From the NCBI RefSeq assembly GCF_001475935.1, contig NZ_LDQA01000028.1:300663-364662 (forward strand): a stretch of DNA of 64,000 nt, given 5' to 3'. Positions 25,555 through 35,896 of this stretch are shown one piece after another; within the stretch, counting starts at the first letter, position 1; every line of letters begins with the position of its first letter. Below the pieces are notes generated by a model. It ran no database searches, was not told the DNA's origin, and saw only the letters and a program-made list of their open reading frames with translations. The translations under genes and the position numbers were made by a program. Source of the DNA: Aureimonas ureilytica. Lineage in GTDB: Bacteria > Pseudomonadota > Alphaproteobacteria > Rhizobiales > Rhizobiaceae.

Positions 25555-26964
25555 TCAGAACTTCTTCGCCTTATGCGCGTAAGGATTATCCGACTTGCGC
25601 ATGGTCATGCGAATCGGAATGCCCGTCAGACCGAACTGTTCGCGCAACCCGTTGATGAGGTAGCGCAGATAGGCGGTGCCGACGGCCTCGGGACGCGAGG
25701 TCGAGAGAACGAAGGTCGGCGGGCGGGTCTTCACCTGCGTGATATATTTGATGTTCACGCGGCGCCCCGCCACAGCCGGAGGCGGATGATGGGACACCAT
25801 TCGCTCCAGCCACTGGTTGAGCTTGGCGGTGGAGACACGCTTGTTCCAGATCTCGTGCGTTTCCGCGACGGCCTTCATCAGGCGGTCCAGCCCGTCGCCG
25901 GTTTCGCCCGACACGGTCACGGCCTTGACGCCGCGCATCTGCGGCAGGAGCCGATCGGTCTTTTCGCGCAGGTCGGCCAGAACCGCCTGACGATCCTCCA
26001 CGAGGTCCCATTTGTTGAAGGCCAGAACCGGCGCGCGGCCTTCGCGCGCGATCAGGTCGGCGATCGACAGATCCTGCTTCTCGAACGGAATGGTCACGTC
26101 GAACACGACGATCACGACTTCGGCAAAACGCATGGCTCGCAGTGCGTCGGCGACCGACAGCTTCTCGAGCTTTTCCTGAACGCGGGCGCGCCGCCGAAGG
26201 CCGGCCGTGTCGAACATCTTGACGCGGCGTCCACGCCATTCCCATTCGACGGAAATGGAATCGCGCGTGATGCCCGCCTCGGGACCTGTCAGCAGGCGAT
26301 CTTCGCCCAGAAAACGGTTCACCAGCGTCGATTTGCCGGCATTGGGCCGGCCGACGATCGCGATGTTCAGCGGCTTGGTCGCGTCGTAGCGCTGGACGGG
26401 TTCGCCGTCCTCGTCGAACTCGATCTCGTCGCTTTCGCCATCCTCGTCATCGCGCTCGTCGCGGAAGGCCGCGATGCCGAGCTTCTCGACGATCGCATGG
26501 CGCAGATCGGCCATGCCCTCGCCATGCTCGGCCGAAATCGCGCAAGGCTCGCCCAGCCCAAGGCTGAAGGCGTCATAGAAGCCGGCGTCGGAACCCCGCG
26601 CCTCGGACTTGTTGGCCACCAGAATCACCGGCTTGTCGCGGCGGCGCAGAAGCTCGCCGAAGACTTCGTCCTGCGGCGTCATACCGGCCTTGGCGTCCAC
26701 CACGAAGAGCGACAGGTCGGCGTCGTCGATGGCGCGCTCGGTCTGGGCGCGCATACGCCCTTCCAAGGATTCGGCGCTCGCCTCCTCCAGACCGGCGGTA
26801 TCGATGACCCGGAATTCGAGGTCCTGCAGCGTCGCGTCCCCCTCGCGCCGGTCGCGCGTGACACCGGGACGATCGTCCACCAGCGCCAGCTTGCGGCCGA
26901 CCAGACGGTTGAAGAGCGTGGACTTGCCGACATTCGGCCGTCCGATAATGGCGATGGTCACCAT
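25555..26964 (-). CDS. der: Ribosome biogenesis GTPase Der (EngA)
   Basis: Double GTPase needed for 50S subunit assembly. 469 aa, normal. First P-loop GRPNVGKS at 8-15 with DTAGLE and NKSE (118-121); second P-loop GRPNAGKS at 205-212 with DTAGLRRR and NKWD. An acidic linker (about 170-187, rich in Asp/Glu) separates the domains. The C-terminal KH-like domain ends [16 protein letters not shown]. It is preceded by the TPR membrane protein with a 26-base gap, suggesting one operon. Confidence 0.97.
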   Translation of the reverse strand: MVTIAIIGRPNVGKSTLFNRLVGRKLALVDDRPGVTRDRREGDATLQDLEFRVIDTAGLEEASAESLEGRMRAQTERAIDDADLSLFVVDAKAGMTPQDEVFGELLRRRDKPVILVANKSEARGSDAGFYDAFSLGLGEPCAISAEHGEGMADLRHAIVEKLGIAAFRDERDDEDGESDEIEFDEDGEPVQRYDATKPLNIAIVGRPNAGKSTLVNRFLGEDRLLTGPEAGITRDSISVEWEWRGRRVKMFDTAGLRRRARVQEKLEKLSVADALRAMRFAEVVIVVFDVTIPFEKQDLSIADLIAREGRAPVLAFNKWDLVEDRQAVLADLREKTDRLLPQMRGVKAVTVSGETGDGLDRLMKAVAETHEIWNKRVSTAKLNQWLERMVSHHPPPAVAGRRVNIKYITQVKTRPPTFVLSTSRPEAVGTAYLRYLINGLREQFGLTGIPIRMTMRKSDNPYAHKAKKF

Positions 26965-26990
26965 GAGAGTGTTCTCGCTCCTGTTTCGGT

Positions 26991-27779
26991 TCAGGCCGGG
27001 GGCTGGTTGGGTTTGGCGGCGGCGGGCGGCGCGTCGCTCGGCTGCGGCGGGCTCTGAGCCTCGCTCGCCTCGGCATCGTCGGCAACGGGCTTGGCCGGCG
27101 CGTTTGCTGCCGGCGCGTCCTTGGCGCCATGCTCGGCTTCGATCAGTTCCACCATCAGCCCGGCGCGGCGCTTGATCCCGGCAGGGGTGCCGAAATCCTC
27201 CTGAAGTTCGGTGAAGAAGCTGCGCGCCGTATCGACATCGCCTGCCTTCCAGGCCGCCAAGCCGATCGCCTCCCGCGCGCCGTAGCGCAGCGGCTCGCCA
27301 TCGGTCGTCAGGCGCTCGGCGCGCTGGCGCACATCCGCCAGCGACCCGTGATCCACCAGAGCGTAGGCGGCGCGAAGCGCGGCCATGTCGCGCAGATCCT
27401 GCGGAACGCTCGCATCGCCGGCGATCGCGTCGAAAGCGGCCACGCCCTTGGCGGGATCATCAGCCAGATCCAGTTCGGCCAGCCTGAGACGCGCGAGTGC
27501 GGGATAGGTGGCAACGCCCGTCTGCGTCAGCCCCTCCAGGATCGTGCGTCCCTCCTGGGTCTTGCCGTCCTCGATCAGCGTCGTCGCCGACAGAAGCTTG
27601 TCGCCATCGGCCGCCTCGACGCCACGCAGATGGCGCTGCCACAGGACATAGCCGCCGACACCCAGCACGATCACGACAGCGGCGACGATGGCCATCGTTC
27701 CATAGCGCAGCCAAAGGGCGCGGGCGCGCTCCTGGCGAAGCTCCTCGTTCACCTCGCGAATGAAGATGTCGTTGCTCAT
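26991..27779 (-). CDS. Membrane-anchored TPR protein (YfgM-like)
   Basis: 262 aa. A cytoplasmic N-terminus ([18 protein letters not shown]), one membrane helix at about 27-46 ([19 protein letters not shown]) and a periplasmic TPR_21-type helical domain to about 215, then an Ala/Pro tail. Size and topology match YfgM-type ancillary factors of the Sec translocon. The neighbourhood with der is shared by gammaproteobacteria (yfgM-bamB-der), though bamB is missing here. Confidence 0.82.
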   Translation of the reverse strand: MSNDIFIREVNEELRQERARALWLRYGTMAIVAAVVIVLGVGGYVLWQRHLRGVEAADGDKLLSATTLIEDGKTQEGRTILEGLTQTGVATYPALARLRLAELDLADDPAKGVAAFDAIAGDASVPQDLRDMAALRAAYALVDHGSLADVRQRAERLTTDGEPLRYGAREAIGLAAWKAGDVDTARSFFTELQEDFGTPAGIKRRAGLMVELIEAEHGAKDAPAANAPAKPVADDAEASEAQSPPQPSDAPPAAAKPNQPPA

Positions 27780-27968
27780 GAGCGGATGAACCCTGCGAAT
27801 AGGCGCGATACGGACGGATTGATACGAGCACGCAGCTCGTCTTGATCCGGCTTTCTAACGATTTTTCGCCAGAGCGGAAGTCAGGACGCGTGCAAGCGCC
27901 CATCGGCGCGGCTTTCCTTGGGCTACAAGGCCCCTCCCCGTCCCCGCACTGTCATGCATCGGAACAGC

Positions 27969-28000
27969 AAAAGCCCGACGCGTTGGGGCGTCGGGCTTTT
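27969..28000 (-). terminator. Strong intrinsic terminator
   Basis: Perfect 13-bp stem (27969-27981 with 27988-28000, AAAAGCCCGACGC/GCGTCGGGCTTTT), loop GTTGGG. Read on the minus strand it follows the small hypothetical gene at 28041-28304. It is symmetric enough to work on both strands. Confidence 0.85.
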
Positions 28001-28040
28001 GCGAGAGAGTTCGCCCTGAACGAGGGCCGGATCGGTCCGG

Positions 28041-28304
28041 TCAGCTTTTCGGCAGACGGCTCGCGACGTCGCGTCGGGCGTCCGCCGTCGCCCTTTGGCG
28101 CTCGAGATCGTCTTGCGCCGAGTTGCCTTCGGGCTGCGCGTGCGAGCTGTCGGTCTGCTCCCGCAGACCCGCCGCCGCGTCTGGAGCCGGGGCTCCGCCG
28201 ACGCGCGAAACCTTGGGTTCGCCGCCTCGATCATCGCCCAGAACGCTGACATCGGCATCGAGGCGGGTATCGTTCAGGCGGTTCGGTTCGTTGTCACTCA
28301 TCAT
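28041..28304 (-). CDS. Small hydrophilic hypothetical protein
   Basis: 87 aa from the first of two ATGs (28302-28304), with GGGAGCCCT just upstream. The composition is highly polar (Asp, Arg, Ala, Gln), with no hydrophobic core or signal; it looks intrinsically disordered. I do not recognise a family. It is monocistronic, with its own strong terminator, and lies between the housekeeping genes and the end of the flagellar cluster. Confidence 0.55.
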   Translation of the reverse strand: MMSDNEPNRLNDTRLDADVSVLGDDRGGEPKVSRVGGAPAPDAAAGLREQTDSSHAQPEGNSAQDDLERQRATADARRDVASRLPKS

Positions 28305-28391
28305 AGGGCTCCCATCCGTGTTGAGATGGGAAGCCGCGAGCAAGAGCGTTGTTCCCTCGCTGGCGACTATCGTCAGTACCCGCGACTGCCG

Positions 28392-30530
28392 TCAGAGATA
28401 GCTCAAGATGTTCGATCCGCCCGAAGAGCCCCCGAACAGCTGGAGGATCGGGGACGAGGACGAGTCGGCGTTCTGGGTGTCGTACATTCCGGCGAAGCGT
28501 GCGACGAATTTGTCGAGCTTCTTCTCGTCCGCGAAGTCTTTCACGTTGAGCTTCTTGTCCAGCATCGACGCCTGCTGATCGACATTCATGTTCACCATGC
28601 CCTCGGGCAGACCCAGCGCGGTGCGCACCACCGAATAAAGCGCCTTGTCGGCGAGGATGCCATAGGAGCTGGTCAGACCCGGCGCCTTGCGCAGGAAATA
28701 AAGCGCCAGACGGGTGCCCTCGCTCGTATCGCCGGCCTGCTCTTCCATCTTCTGCAGGAGATAAAGCTTGTCGGTGGCGAGACGATCCTTCGCCGACTGG
28801 CCGCCCGTCTCGCTGTTGCGCACGCTGCCGTCGGCCTCGAAATTGAACGCGGCGGCGAACTTTGCGATGGCCTTGTCGGTCTGCGTGTTGGCGTAGCTCT
28901 TCGGGTCCCCGAGATCGCTGGTCAGAATCTTCTTCAGCTCGTCCTTCGACAGATCCTTGTTCTTCACGCCGAAGGCGGTCAGCGCATATTGGATCGTCTT
29001 CTTGTCGGTCAGGAGATCGTTCAGCGAAACGGCTGAGCCGACGGCGGCGAGATAGGCCTTGGTGTCGGCCTTGATGGTGGCCTTCTTGTCGTTGCTCAGA
29101 TTGGAGCCGAAAGTCGCGGCATAGAGCTGGCCGATCTTGGTCTGATCGCTCACATCCTGGATCAGGCGTTCGGGACGCAGCTTGCCGTTCTCATCGAAAT
29201 TGAAGGCTGCGGCAAGCTGGGTGTAGCGATCGTCCTTCAGCCTGGAGACATAGCTGTCCGGGTCCGTCGGGTCGCTGGTCAGAACAGCGCGAATCTTGGT
29301 AAGGCTCGCCGTCGCCGGATCAATGCCGACCGCCTTCAAGACGAAGTTCAGCGTGCGGCGCTTGCCGTCGACCGACGATGTCGCCATCAGATCGGTGACG
29401 GACTTGATGTCCACGAGCGCGGCTTTGAACTCGGTCGTGTCGAAATTGACCGATTTGTTGAAGGCCGTCTTGTAGTTGTTGCCATAGCCGGTGATCAGCT
29501 TGTCCAGCCCGTTCGTTGCGGGCGGCGACATCGTGCCGTTGCTTTGAACGCTCAATGCGTCGTGCAGCGCCTGGAAGCGCGCCTTCTCGACATCGGACAC
29601 CGTGCTCGGAATAGAGGACGGATTCTGAAGATAGCTCGCGGCCGCGCTCGCGGCGTAGGTGATCTCCGAGCCCATGGCCGTCATCGCGAAGGTCAGCAGA
29701 CGCTCGTCGCTGGTGAACGCGGAAACCGTCTGGGTCGTGTTGCTCGCCGAAAAGAACGCATTGAGATAGTCGATATTGGCCTGCTTGGCCTGGGGGCTCG
29801 TCGCGTTGCCTGTCAGGTTGTTGTAGGTATAGACGGTATTCGACGCCATCTGAGCGGTTTGGGCGATCCATGTCCGCGTTGTGGCGGGGGCTGTGGGAGC
29901 GGCGCTGAACTGGGTCCGCAGCGTTGCCCAAGCGGCATCGCCATTGCTGACGTCACCCTTCAGGACCGAGGCGGCGTAGTCGGACGAGATCGCGCTGGGG
30001 TCGGAGAAGCCCGACGCACGCAACGCGACGTCGAGAAGGCCACGATCCGCCACGAAACCGTCGATCGAGCTGACCGATCCGATATTCTGGGTGTAATAGC
30101 TCGTCGCCTTCGCCGCGATCGGCGCGGACGTATCGACGCGCTCCGCATAGGCCTCGACCAATCGCTCGGTCTGCGACGTGGACTGCGCGGTCGGGGTCGT
30201 GTCGGAATTGAAGTTGAAGGCCGCCGCGAAGTCGCGATAGCGCTGATCCGACAGCTTGTTGGCGAAGGACGAGGAATCCGTCAGGTCGCTCTGAAGCACC
30301 TTCTTCATGATGCCCTTGGCGTTGATCTGATCCTCCAGACCATAGGCCTTCATCGCATAGGAATAGAGCTTGTAGTTCCCGAGGAACTGATCGACCGATG
30401 TGACCTTGCCGATATTCTGGTCGTAATAGGCCTTGTCGCGCTCGACCTGCGCCTGGCTCGACAAGCGCTCCAGCGTCTTGGCCATGTCGTTCGTGTAGAG
30501 GCGATAGTTGAGAAGAGTCGAAATCACCAC
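28392..30530 (-). CDS. DUF1217 flagellar-cluster protein with five repeats
   Basis: 712 aa built from about five copies of the DUF1217 unit. Each has a helix with an xxYYxxNIGxVxSxDxFL pattern, a YAMKAYGLED-like segment, a KxVLxSDxxDxxSxAN segment and an FAAAFNF end: clearest at about 30-120, 140-215, 375-460 and 465-560; one copy near 235-320 is degenerate. No signal peptide. Proteins with this domain are found in Rhizobiales flagellar clusters, but their role is unproven. The C-terminus ends in a Ser/Gly-rich tail, FGGSSGGSNILSYL, reminiscent of secreted axial proteins. Confidence 0.8.
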   Translation of the reverse strand: MVISTLLNYRLYTNDMAKTLERLSSQAQVERDKAYYDQNIGKVTSVDQFLGNYKLYSYAMKAYGLEDQINAKGIMKKVLQSDLTDSSSFANKLSDQRYRDFAAAFNFNSDTTPTAQSTSQTERLVEAYAERVDTSAPIAAKATSYYTQNIGSVSSIDGFVADRGLLDVALRASGFSDPSAISSDYAASVLKGDVSNGDAAWATLRTQFSAAPTAPATTRTWIAQTAQMASNTVYTYNNLTGNATSPQAKQANIDYLNAFFSASNTTQTVSAFTSDERLLTFAMTAMGSEITYAASAAASYLQNPSSIPSTVSDVEKARFQALHDALSVQSNGTMSPPATNGLDKLITGYGNNYKTAFNKSVNFDTTEFKAALVDIKSVTDLMATSSVDGKRRTLNFVLKAVGIDPATASLTKIRAVLTSDPTDPDSYVSRLKDDRYTQLAAAFNFDENGKLRPERLIQDVSDQTKIGQLYAATFGSNLSNDKKATIKADTKAYLAAVGSAVSLNDLLTDKKTIQYALTAFGVKNKDLSKDELKKILTSDLGDPKSYANTQTDKAIAKFAAAFNFEADGSVRNSETGGQSAKDRLATDKLYLLQKMEEQAGDTSEGTRLALYFLRKAPGLTSSYGILADKALYSVVRTALGLPEGMVNMNVDQQASMLDKKLNVKDFADEKKLDKFVARFAGMYDTQNADSSSSPILQLFGGSSGGSNILSYL

Positions 30531-30549
30531 CGGTCTCCAAACGAGAAGA

Positions 30550-30572
30550 CGCCGGCTTGAGCGAGGCCGGCG
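30550..30572 (-). promoter_or_regulatory. Hairpin upstream of the DUF1217 gene
   Basis: Stem CGCCGGC/GCCGGCG (30550-30556 with 30566-30572), followed on the minus strand by TCTTCTCG, too weak for a clear terminator. It may partly separate the DUF1217 gene from the gene upstream. Confidence 0.4.
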
Positions 30573-30624
30573 CTGAAGAGAAGTCTATCGAAACAGGGTT
30601 GCCATGCCGTAAAGGCCGGTTCGA

Positions 30625-31140
30625 TCAGGTCTTGCCGCGCGACTGAAGCTGCTCGATCTCGCCCTTGGACTGATTGCCGCCCATCGCCCCGCCCATCTGG
30701 TTCTTGGGCAGGAAGTCGAACTGATCGATCATCACGTCCTCGACCACCTTCTGGCCGTAACGCTTGTTGACCGTTTCCTTGATCGAGGCGAGGAGAGCGG
30801 CCACGTCGTAGCGCTCGGGATGGCGGAAATCGAAGCCCGAGACGGAGTAGACCGCGCGAAAGGCCTCATCCAGAATGATCGGATCGGGCGGCACGGCCAG
30901 CGTCGCGGAAAGCTTGCCGTCGATCGTGTAGACGAAGCGCGCCAGGACATAGCCCTGGATCGCGTTTTCCGAGATCAGCGGCACGGCGATGCTGGTGGTC
31001 TTCTTGTAGTCGAGACCTTCGAAATAGGTCGGCTGCTTGGGCGCGGGCGCCTCGCCGCCGCCGCTCAGCTTGGCCATGGCAAAGCCCGAGCCCAGCGTGA
31101 CCACCATCACCCAGACGCCGATCCCGAGAAGCTTGATCAT
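30625..31140 (-). CDS. FliL-like membrane protein of the flagellar cluster
   Basis: 171 aa. N-terminal membrane helix (about 4-23, IGVWVMVVTLGSGFAMAKL), then a periplasmic domain with TSIAVPLISENAIQGYVLARFVY and a segment on KLSATLAVPPDPIILDEAFRAVY. Size and topology resemble FliL but similarity to the true FliL in this cluster is low. Its ATG overlaps the stop of the preceding small gene (ATGA), so it is cotranslated with it. Function is inferred only from context. Confidence 0.65.
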   Translation of the reverse strand: MIKLLGIGVWVMVVTLGSGFAMAKLSGGGEAPAPKQPTYFEGLDYKKTTSIAVPLISENAIQGYVLARFVYTIDGKLSATLAVPPDPIILDEAFRAVYSVSGFDFRHPERYDVAALLASIKETVNKRYGQKVVEDVMIDQFDFLPKNQMGGAMGGNQSKGEIEQLQSRGKT

Positions 31141-31490
31141 TTGGCGACCCGCGCACCGGACAGGCTGGAGCCGTAGGTTCCGTCCGACTCGGCCGCGGCG
31201 ATGGCGCGCGTGATGACGTCGGCCACCTCGGCGGTCGCCTCGATATGGATCTGCAGGAGACGGCTGTTCTCCGTCAGGTGCTCGCGCAGGGTGCCGAGGC
31301 GATCGCGCATCTCGGCGCTGAGCGAGGCCGGCTCGATGCCGCGCTGCAGGCGCGTCAGTTCGAACAGGCTCTGGTTCTTGCGATTGCTGATGTCGCTGAG
31401 GCCCGTGCTGTCGCCCGAGCGCAGCGCGAGGCTTTCGCCCGCCAGAACGGATTCCAGACGATTGATGGCCTGAGTGAGAACCGCTTCCAC
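31137..31490 (-). CDS. Helical flagellar-cluster protein (FlgN-like)
   Basis: 117 aa from a GTG at 31488-31490 with AAAGGA nine bases upstream; the open frame extends further without a ribosome-binding site. Almost entirely helical: VLTQAINRLESVLAGESLALRSGD, then NRKNQSLFELTRLQRG and a third helix. This is the size and pattern of FlgN export chaperones for the hook-associated proteins FlgK and FlgL. The N-[RK]-[KN]-K-x-x-x-x-E motif supports but does not prove the call. Confidence 0.6.
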   Translation of the reverse strand: MEAVLTQAINRLESVLAGESLALRSGDSTGLSDISNRKNQSLFELTRLQRGIEPASLSAEMRDRLGTLREHLTENSRLLQIHIEATAEVADVITRAIAAAESDGTYGSSLSGARVAK

Positions 31491-31682
31491 GTGCCCATGT
31501 CCTTTTCTGTCGCGGCTTCGCCGCCTCTCGCCTCGCTCATGCTCATCCCATTGGGGGCGCAAGCGAAACTCGTTGACGGCTCCGTGCCTCGCAATGGTCA
31601 GACGCATCCTGCCCACGCCAGACGAACGAGCCGCTGTGATCGGTGCGCTCCGGGCCCTCGACGGCCCAAGAGCTCTGATAGG

Positions 31683-32108
31683 TTAGCTTTTGTCCGGCCC
31701 ACCCGGCTCGCGCTTGGCCAGCATGTCGGCGATCCCGATGCCGCCAGAGGCGGCCATCTCGTCGCCGATGCGCTCGGCCAGCATGGATTTCCAGATCTGG
31801 CCGGCCGTACCGGAGCCGAAGAAGCTCGTGTCCTTCTGCGGCAGCATCGTTTCCACGAAATTGCGCAGGAAGAAGCTCTCGAACTTCTGCAGCGGCTTCA
31901 GCTCGCCGCTATGCGACGACTGATGGAAGAAGCGCTCGCCCCGCTCTTCCTGCGCGCGCGCGGCCCCTTGCAGGTTCTGCGCCGCCAGAAGATCGGCAAA
32001 GCTGCCGGCGTCCGTCGCCGAGACGGGCGCGGCCGGCACCGCCGAGGCGGGCGCACTGCGCTCGCTCGCAGCAGTCGGCGACAAGGGGGAGAGCGGGTCC
32101 ACGGTCAT
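31683..32108 (-). CDS. Rod-binding protein (FlgJ N-terminal type, CheL)
   Basis: 141 aa from the ATG at 32106-32108 (MTVDPLSP). Disordered Ala/Ser/Pro N-terminus, then a rod-binding domain at about 75-135: KFESFFLRNFVETMLPQ, WKSMLAERIGDEMAASGGIGIADML. It lacks the glucosaminidase half of enterobacterial FlgJ, as is normal in alphaproteobacteria, so wall cutting during rod assembly must come from another hydrolase. It lies in the export-gene block after fliR. Confidence 0.85.
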   Translation of the reverse strand: MTVDPLSPLSPTAASERSAPASAVPAAPVSATDAGSFADLLAAQNLQGAARAQEERGERFFHQSSHSGELKPLQKFESFFLRNFVETMLPQKDTSFFGSGTAGQIWKSMLAERIGDEMAASGGIGIADMLAKREPGGPDKS

Positions 32109-32176
32109 GGCGTGATGGTCCGAAAGGAGATCGCGACCTTGGGGCCGCATGTCACTCTTCTTCTAGCGCGCCGCAC

Positions 32177-32581
32177 TTATTCCAGGCTTGCGGCGCGGGC
32201 GACGAGGTGGTCTTCGAGGGCAGAAAGAAGTTCGACCGCGTCCTGTGCGATCCGGTCCTCCACGAGGGCCGCCTCCGCCGCGCGCTCGACACGCTTCTCC
32301 GTCATGTTCTCTGTCCGAACGCGCTCGCGCGCGTCCACCTGCTTGGCCGAGACGGCCGCCAGCGCCAGATCGTTGCGCCGGAGCGCGGAGACCTTGGCGT
32401 CGAGAAACAGGCCCTGCATCAGCGACTGCGCGCCCAAGGTATCGAGCAGCTCGTCGCGCGTGTCTTCCAGGCCCTTTTGCTCGCGCACGAGTTCGGCGAG
32501 CGCCCATTCGGCCTGCTGGCGCTTGCGCTCCTGCACGGCCAGAACACGGGCCAGCCGGTCGGATCGTTTGCCCTCGCTCAT
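32177..32581 (-). CDS. Coiled-coil flagellar protein (FliJ-like)
   Basis: 134 aa from the ATG at 32579-32581, which overlaps the fliR stop (ATGA). The protein is two long charged helices: LARVLAVQERKRQQAEWALAEL and ALAAVSAKQVDARERVRTEN, separated by a less charged segment with SLMQGLFLDAKVSA. Size and antiparallel coiled-coil pattern match FliJ, the export-apparatus stalk protein. Sequence identity in this family is low, so the call is from structure and position after flhA-fliR. Confidence 0.6.
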   Translation of the reverse strand: MSEGKRSDRLARVLAVQERKRQQAEWALAELVREQKGLEDTRDELLDTLGAQSLMQGLFLDAKVSALRRNDLALAAVSAKQVDARERVRTENMTEKRVERAAEAALVEDRIAQDAVELLSALEDHLVARAASLE

Positions 32582-33333
32582 CCCATGACCACCCATTGAC
32601 GATAGGCGCCCGCGAAGATCGACAGGATATTGCCGGCGCTGAACCAGAGAAGCAGAAGTCCGCCCGCCAGAACGAAGGGCATGGAGATGAAGTAGATCGG
32701 GATGGCCGGCGTCATCTTGTTGGCCAGGCCGATCGCGAAATTGACGATCACGGCATAGACGACGAAGGGGCTGGAAATGCGCAGGCACAGCATGAAGGTC
32801 TGCGCCAGATTGTCCACCAGCGAGTTGAGGCCGGAGCGGATCGAGAAACCGAGTTCCACCGGCATCGCCTTGTAGGACGCCACCAGCGCGTTGACGATCT
32901 CGGCGTGAAGGTTCAGCGAGAAGATCATCACCGTCGCCGTCAGCGTGATCAGCGAAACGAGCGCGGGGTCGGCCTCGTGGCCTTCCAGGGGCACGCCGAG
33001 CGACTGGCCCATGCCGATCGCGTTGGCCATGACGCTGCCCGAAAATTGCAGCGCCAGCATGAAGACGCGCCCCAGAAGGCCGATCAGGAGCCCGTTCAGG
33101 ATTTCGCCGACGGTCATGTAGATCCGCATGTCGTCGCTGGCCATCTGCACCAGCGGCAACACCTGCGGCAGAAGCCGGGGCGCGACGGACAACGCCACCG
33201 CGATCGCCACGAAAAGGCGGATATGCGTCGGGATACGCGCGCTGGAATATCCCGGCAGCATCATCAGGCAGGAGCCGATGCGGCAGAAGATCAGGAACAG
33301 CGCGATGATCAGCGCCTGCGCGTCGGCGGTCAC
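32578..33333 (-). CDS. fliR: Flagellar export apparatus protein FliR
   Basis: Core component of the export gate (FliPQR). 251 aa with about six membrane helices, including the [21 protein letters not shown] start and the [11 protein letters not shown] and [18 protein letters not shown] segments typical of the family. The ATG at 33331-33333 overlaps the flhA stop (ATGA). Its 3' end overlaps the FliJ-like gene in the same way. Confidence 0.95.
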   Translation of the reverse strand: MTADAQALIIALFLIFCRIGSCLMMLPGYSSARIPTHIRLFVAIAVALSVAPRLLPQVLPLVQMASDDMRIYMTVGEILNGLLIGLLGRVFMLALQFSGSVMANAIGMGQSLGVPLEGHEADPALVSLITLTATVMIFSLNLHAEIVNALVASYKAMPVELGFSIRSGLNSLVDNLAQTFMLCLRISSPFVVYAVIVNFAIGLANKMTPAIPIYFISMPFVLAGGLLLLWFSAGNILSIFAGAYRQWVVMG

Positions 33334-35420
33334 GAGATCGATCCGAGCGCCTTGATGTCGACGCCGCGCGCGATTTCGAGATGCGAGAGAACAGGCAGAT
33401 TGACGAAGATGCGCTCGATCATCATGCGCACATAGGGGCGCGCGTCCGGCGAGGCGACGAGCACGAAATTCTCGCCCTGGTCGGTCTTCTCGCGGATCAT
33501 CTTGGTGGCTTCCGTGGCGAACTGCTCCACGAGGCGCGGGTCGATGTCGAACTCGATGACGTCGCCCTTGGCGTCGCGCTTAAGCGCCTGATGGAAGGCG
33601 AGATCCCAGCGGTTGCCCAGGCGCAGAACGCCCAGCTGACCATGGTGCAGAAGATCGCCGCAGATCTGCTGCGCCATGCGGGTGCGCACATGTTCCACGA
33701 TGCGCTCTGACCGGCGCACATGGGGCGCGATTTCCGCGATGGCTTCCAGGATCAGCGTCAGGTTCCGCACGGAGACGCGCTCGGCCAGCAGCAGCTTCAG
33801 CACCGCCTGAAGACCGGAATAGCTCATATGGGCCGGCACGATCTCGTCGATCAGGCGCTTGTATTCGGGCTCCAGCCGGTCGAGCAGCGAGCGCATATCC
33901 TTGTAGGACAGGAGATGGGCGAGGTTGTTGCGGATCACCTCCGACAGATGCGTCAGGATGATCGACAGCGTATCCACCGGCTCGAAGCCCGAGCGCCGCG
34001 CGGCGGCCGCGAAGGTCTCGGAAATCCAGGCGGCGCGCAGGCCGAAGGCCGGCTCCTTGGTCAGGTCGTGCGGAATATCGGGCACGGGCGCATCGCCCAA
34101 GACGATCAGGAGATCGCCGAGGCGGATCGGCTGGCTGGCGACCGTCGTGCCATGAACCTTGATGGCATAGGAGCGCGGGTCGAGCGCCAGATCGTCCGAA
34201 AGCTTGATTTCGGGGATGACGAAGCCGTAGCGCGAGGCGAAGCGGCGGCGCATCTTGGCGACGCGGTTGGCGAGTTCGTCGCGCGAGAAGTTGAGATGGG
34301 CGGCGACCTGTTTGCCGAGCACCAGTTCCACTTCGATGATGCGCAGCGATTCCTTAACCGACTGGCGTTCCGCTTCGAGCGCCTTTTCCTCGGCGGCCTT
34401 CTGTTCGGCCTGTTCCTTCTGAACCACTTCGGCGCGGCGACGCGGAATGACATAGGCGATGCCGGCGAGCGCGCAGGCCGTCAATGCGAAGGGCAGCATG
34501 GGCAGGCCGGGCAGCAGCGAGAGAACGCCGAGCAGCGCGGCGGCCACCATCAGAGCGCGGGGATAGTGCCCGAGCTGCGTCATGATGGCCTGTTCGGCGG
34601 CGCCGCGCGTTCCGCCCTTGGAGACGAGAAGACCGGCGGCGAGCGAGACGATCAGGGCCGGGATCTGCGTGACGAGACCGTCACCGACCGACAGCTTCAC
34701 GAAGACGTCGGCCGCGTGGCTGGCGTCCATGCCGTGGCGCGTGACGCCGATGATGATACCGCCGAAGATGTTGACGGCCGTGATGATGAGGCCGGCGATC
34801 GCGTCGCCGCGCACGAATTTCGAGGCACCGTCCATCGAACCGAAGAAGGAGCTTTCCTCTTCCAGTTCGCGCCGGCGGGTCTGTGCCTGCTTCTCGTCGA
34901 TGAGGCCGGCCGAGAGATCGGCGTCGATCGCCATCTGCTTGCCGGGAATGGCGTCGAGCGTGAAGCGCGCGCCGACTTCCGCGATACGCGTCGCGCCCTT
35001 GGTGATGACGAGGAAGTTGACCGTGATCAGGATGATGAAGACAACGATGCCGATGACGAAGTCGCCGCCCATGACGAACTGCGAGAAGCCGCCGATGACA
35101 TAGCCGGCCGCGTTGTGGCCCTGGTCGCCATGGCTGAGGATGACGCGCGTCGTCGCGATGTTGAGCGACAGGCGCAGCATGGTGGCCAGGAGCAGCACGG
35201 TCGGAAAGGCCGAGAATTCCAGCGGCTTCTGAATCCAGAGCGACACCATCAGGATCAGGATCGACAGCGCGATCGAGATCACCAGCCCGACGTCGATCAG
35301 GAAGGCGGGAATGGGCACGAACAGAACCGCCAGCATCGCGATGATGCCGACGGCAAAGCCGATGTCGCGGCGTGAATTGCCCGGCAGGCTGGGCGCGATC
35401 TTGAGCGTGTCGACCGACAT
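33330..35420 (-). CDS. flhA: Flagellar biosynthesis protein FlhA
   Basis: Nonameric export-gate protein that binds chaperone-substrate complexes. 696 aa from the ATG at 35418-35420 ([10 protein letters not shown]). Eight membrane helices in the N-terminal half, with the FHIPEP cytoplasmic loop ([12 protein letters not shown] region and [18 protein letters not shown]), then a large cytoplasmic domain. A terminator-like hairpin lies 150 bases upstream, so flhA may start its own transcription unit with fliR. Confidence 0.96.
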   Translation of the reverse strand: MSVDTLKIAPSLPGNSRRDIGFAVGIIAMLAVLFVPIPAFLIDVGLVISIALSILILMVSLWIQKPLEFSAFPTVLLLATMLRLSLNIATTRVILSHGDQGHNAAGYVIGGFSQFVMGGDFVIGIVVFIILITVNFLVITKGATRIAEVGARFTLDAIPGKQMAIDADLSAGLIDEKQAQTRRRELEEESSFFGSMDGASKFVRGDAIAGLIITAVNIFGGIIIGVTRHGMDASHAADVFVKLSVGDGLVTQIPALIVSLAAGLLVSKGGTRGAAEQAIMTQLGHYPRALMVAAALLGVLSLLPGLPMLPFALTACALAGIAYVIPRRRAEVVQKEQAEQKAAEEKALEAERQSVKESLRIIEVELVLGKQVAAHLNFSRDELANRVAKMRRRFASRYGFVIPEIKLSDDLALDPRSYAIKVHGTTVASQPIRLGDLLIVLGDAPVPDIPHDLTKEPAFGLRAAWISETFAAAARRSGFEPVDTLSIILTHLSEVIRNNLAHLLSYKDMRSLLDRLEPEYKRLIDEIVPAHMSYSGLQAVLKLLLAERVSVRNLTLILEAIAEIAPHVRRSERIVEHVRTRMAQQICGDLLHHGQLGVLRLGNRWDLAFHQALKRDAKGDVIEFDIDPRLVEQFATEATKMIREKTDQGENFVLVASPDARPYVRMMIERIFVNLPVLSHLEIARGVDIKALGSIS

Positions 35421-35568
35421 ACGGCGCATTCCCCGAAAAACGGCGCGCGGGCGAACGGAGCCCGGCTCGGCACAGATCCCGCGACGGTCGGGTCGCGGCA
35501 CAATCCTTAACGCTTTATTTCAGGGCTCACTGGTGCCGGGCTGGCGCGATGCGGAGCGTATCGCAAGC

Positions 35569-35600
35569 AAAAACGCCCGCCGGAGCGAACCGACGGGCGT
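35569..35600 (-). terminator. Probable terminator between fliQ and flhA
   Basis: Stem ACGCCCG/CGGGCGT (35573-35579 with 35594-35600) extended inside by CGG/CCG across a C-A mismatch, followed on the minus strand by five T residues (35573-35569). It would close the flgE-to-fliQ unit. Confidence 0.65.
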
Positions 35601-35627
35601 CTCGATCAAATCAAGATACGAGAAAGC

Positions 35628-35894
35628 TCAGAACCCGTGTTCGATGCGGGAATAGCTTTCCTGCGTGAAGGCATAGACCTGCGCGCCAGTGAAGGAGGCC
35701 GTCAGCGCGATGATGACGAAGATCGCGAGGATCTTCGGCACGAAGGTCAGCGTGACCTCCTGAATCTGCGTCAGCGCCTGGAACAGCGCGATCAGAATGC
35801 CGACCAGCATGGCGCCGGCCACGGCCGGACCGCAGGCGAGAACCACCGTCCAGATCGCGTGCTGAACGATGTCGATGGCATCGGCCTCGTTCAT
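35628..35894 (-). CDS. fliQ: Flagellar export apparatus protein FliQ
   Basis: Small two-helix component of the FliPQR gate. 88 aa from the ATG at 35892-35894 (MNEADAIDIV). The helices are at about 15-40 and 52-75, with the family motif ALFQALTQIQEVTLTFVPKI. It starts two bases after the flgD stop, so the two are translationally close. The open frame runs on upstream in antisense to nothing useful; length and motif fix the start. Confidence 0.95.
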   Translation of the reverse strand: MNEADAIDIVQHAIWTVVLACGPAVAGAMLVGILIALFQALTQIQEVTLTFVPKILAIFVIIALTASFTGAQVYAFTQESYSRIEHGF

Positions 35895-35896
35895 GG

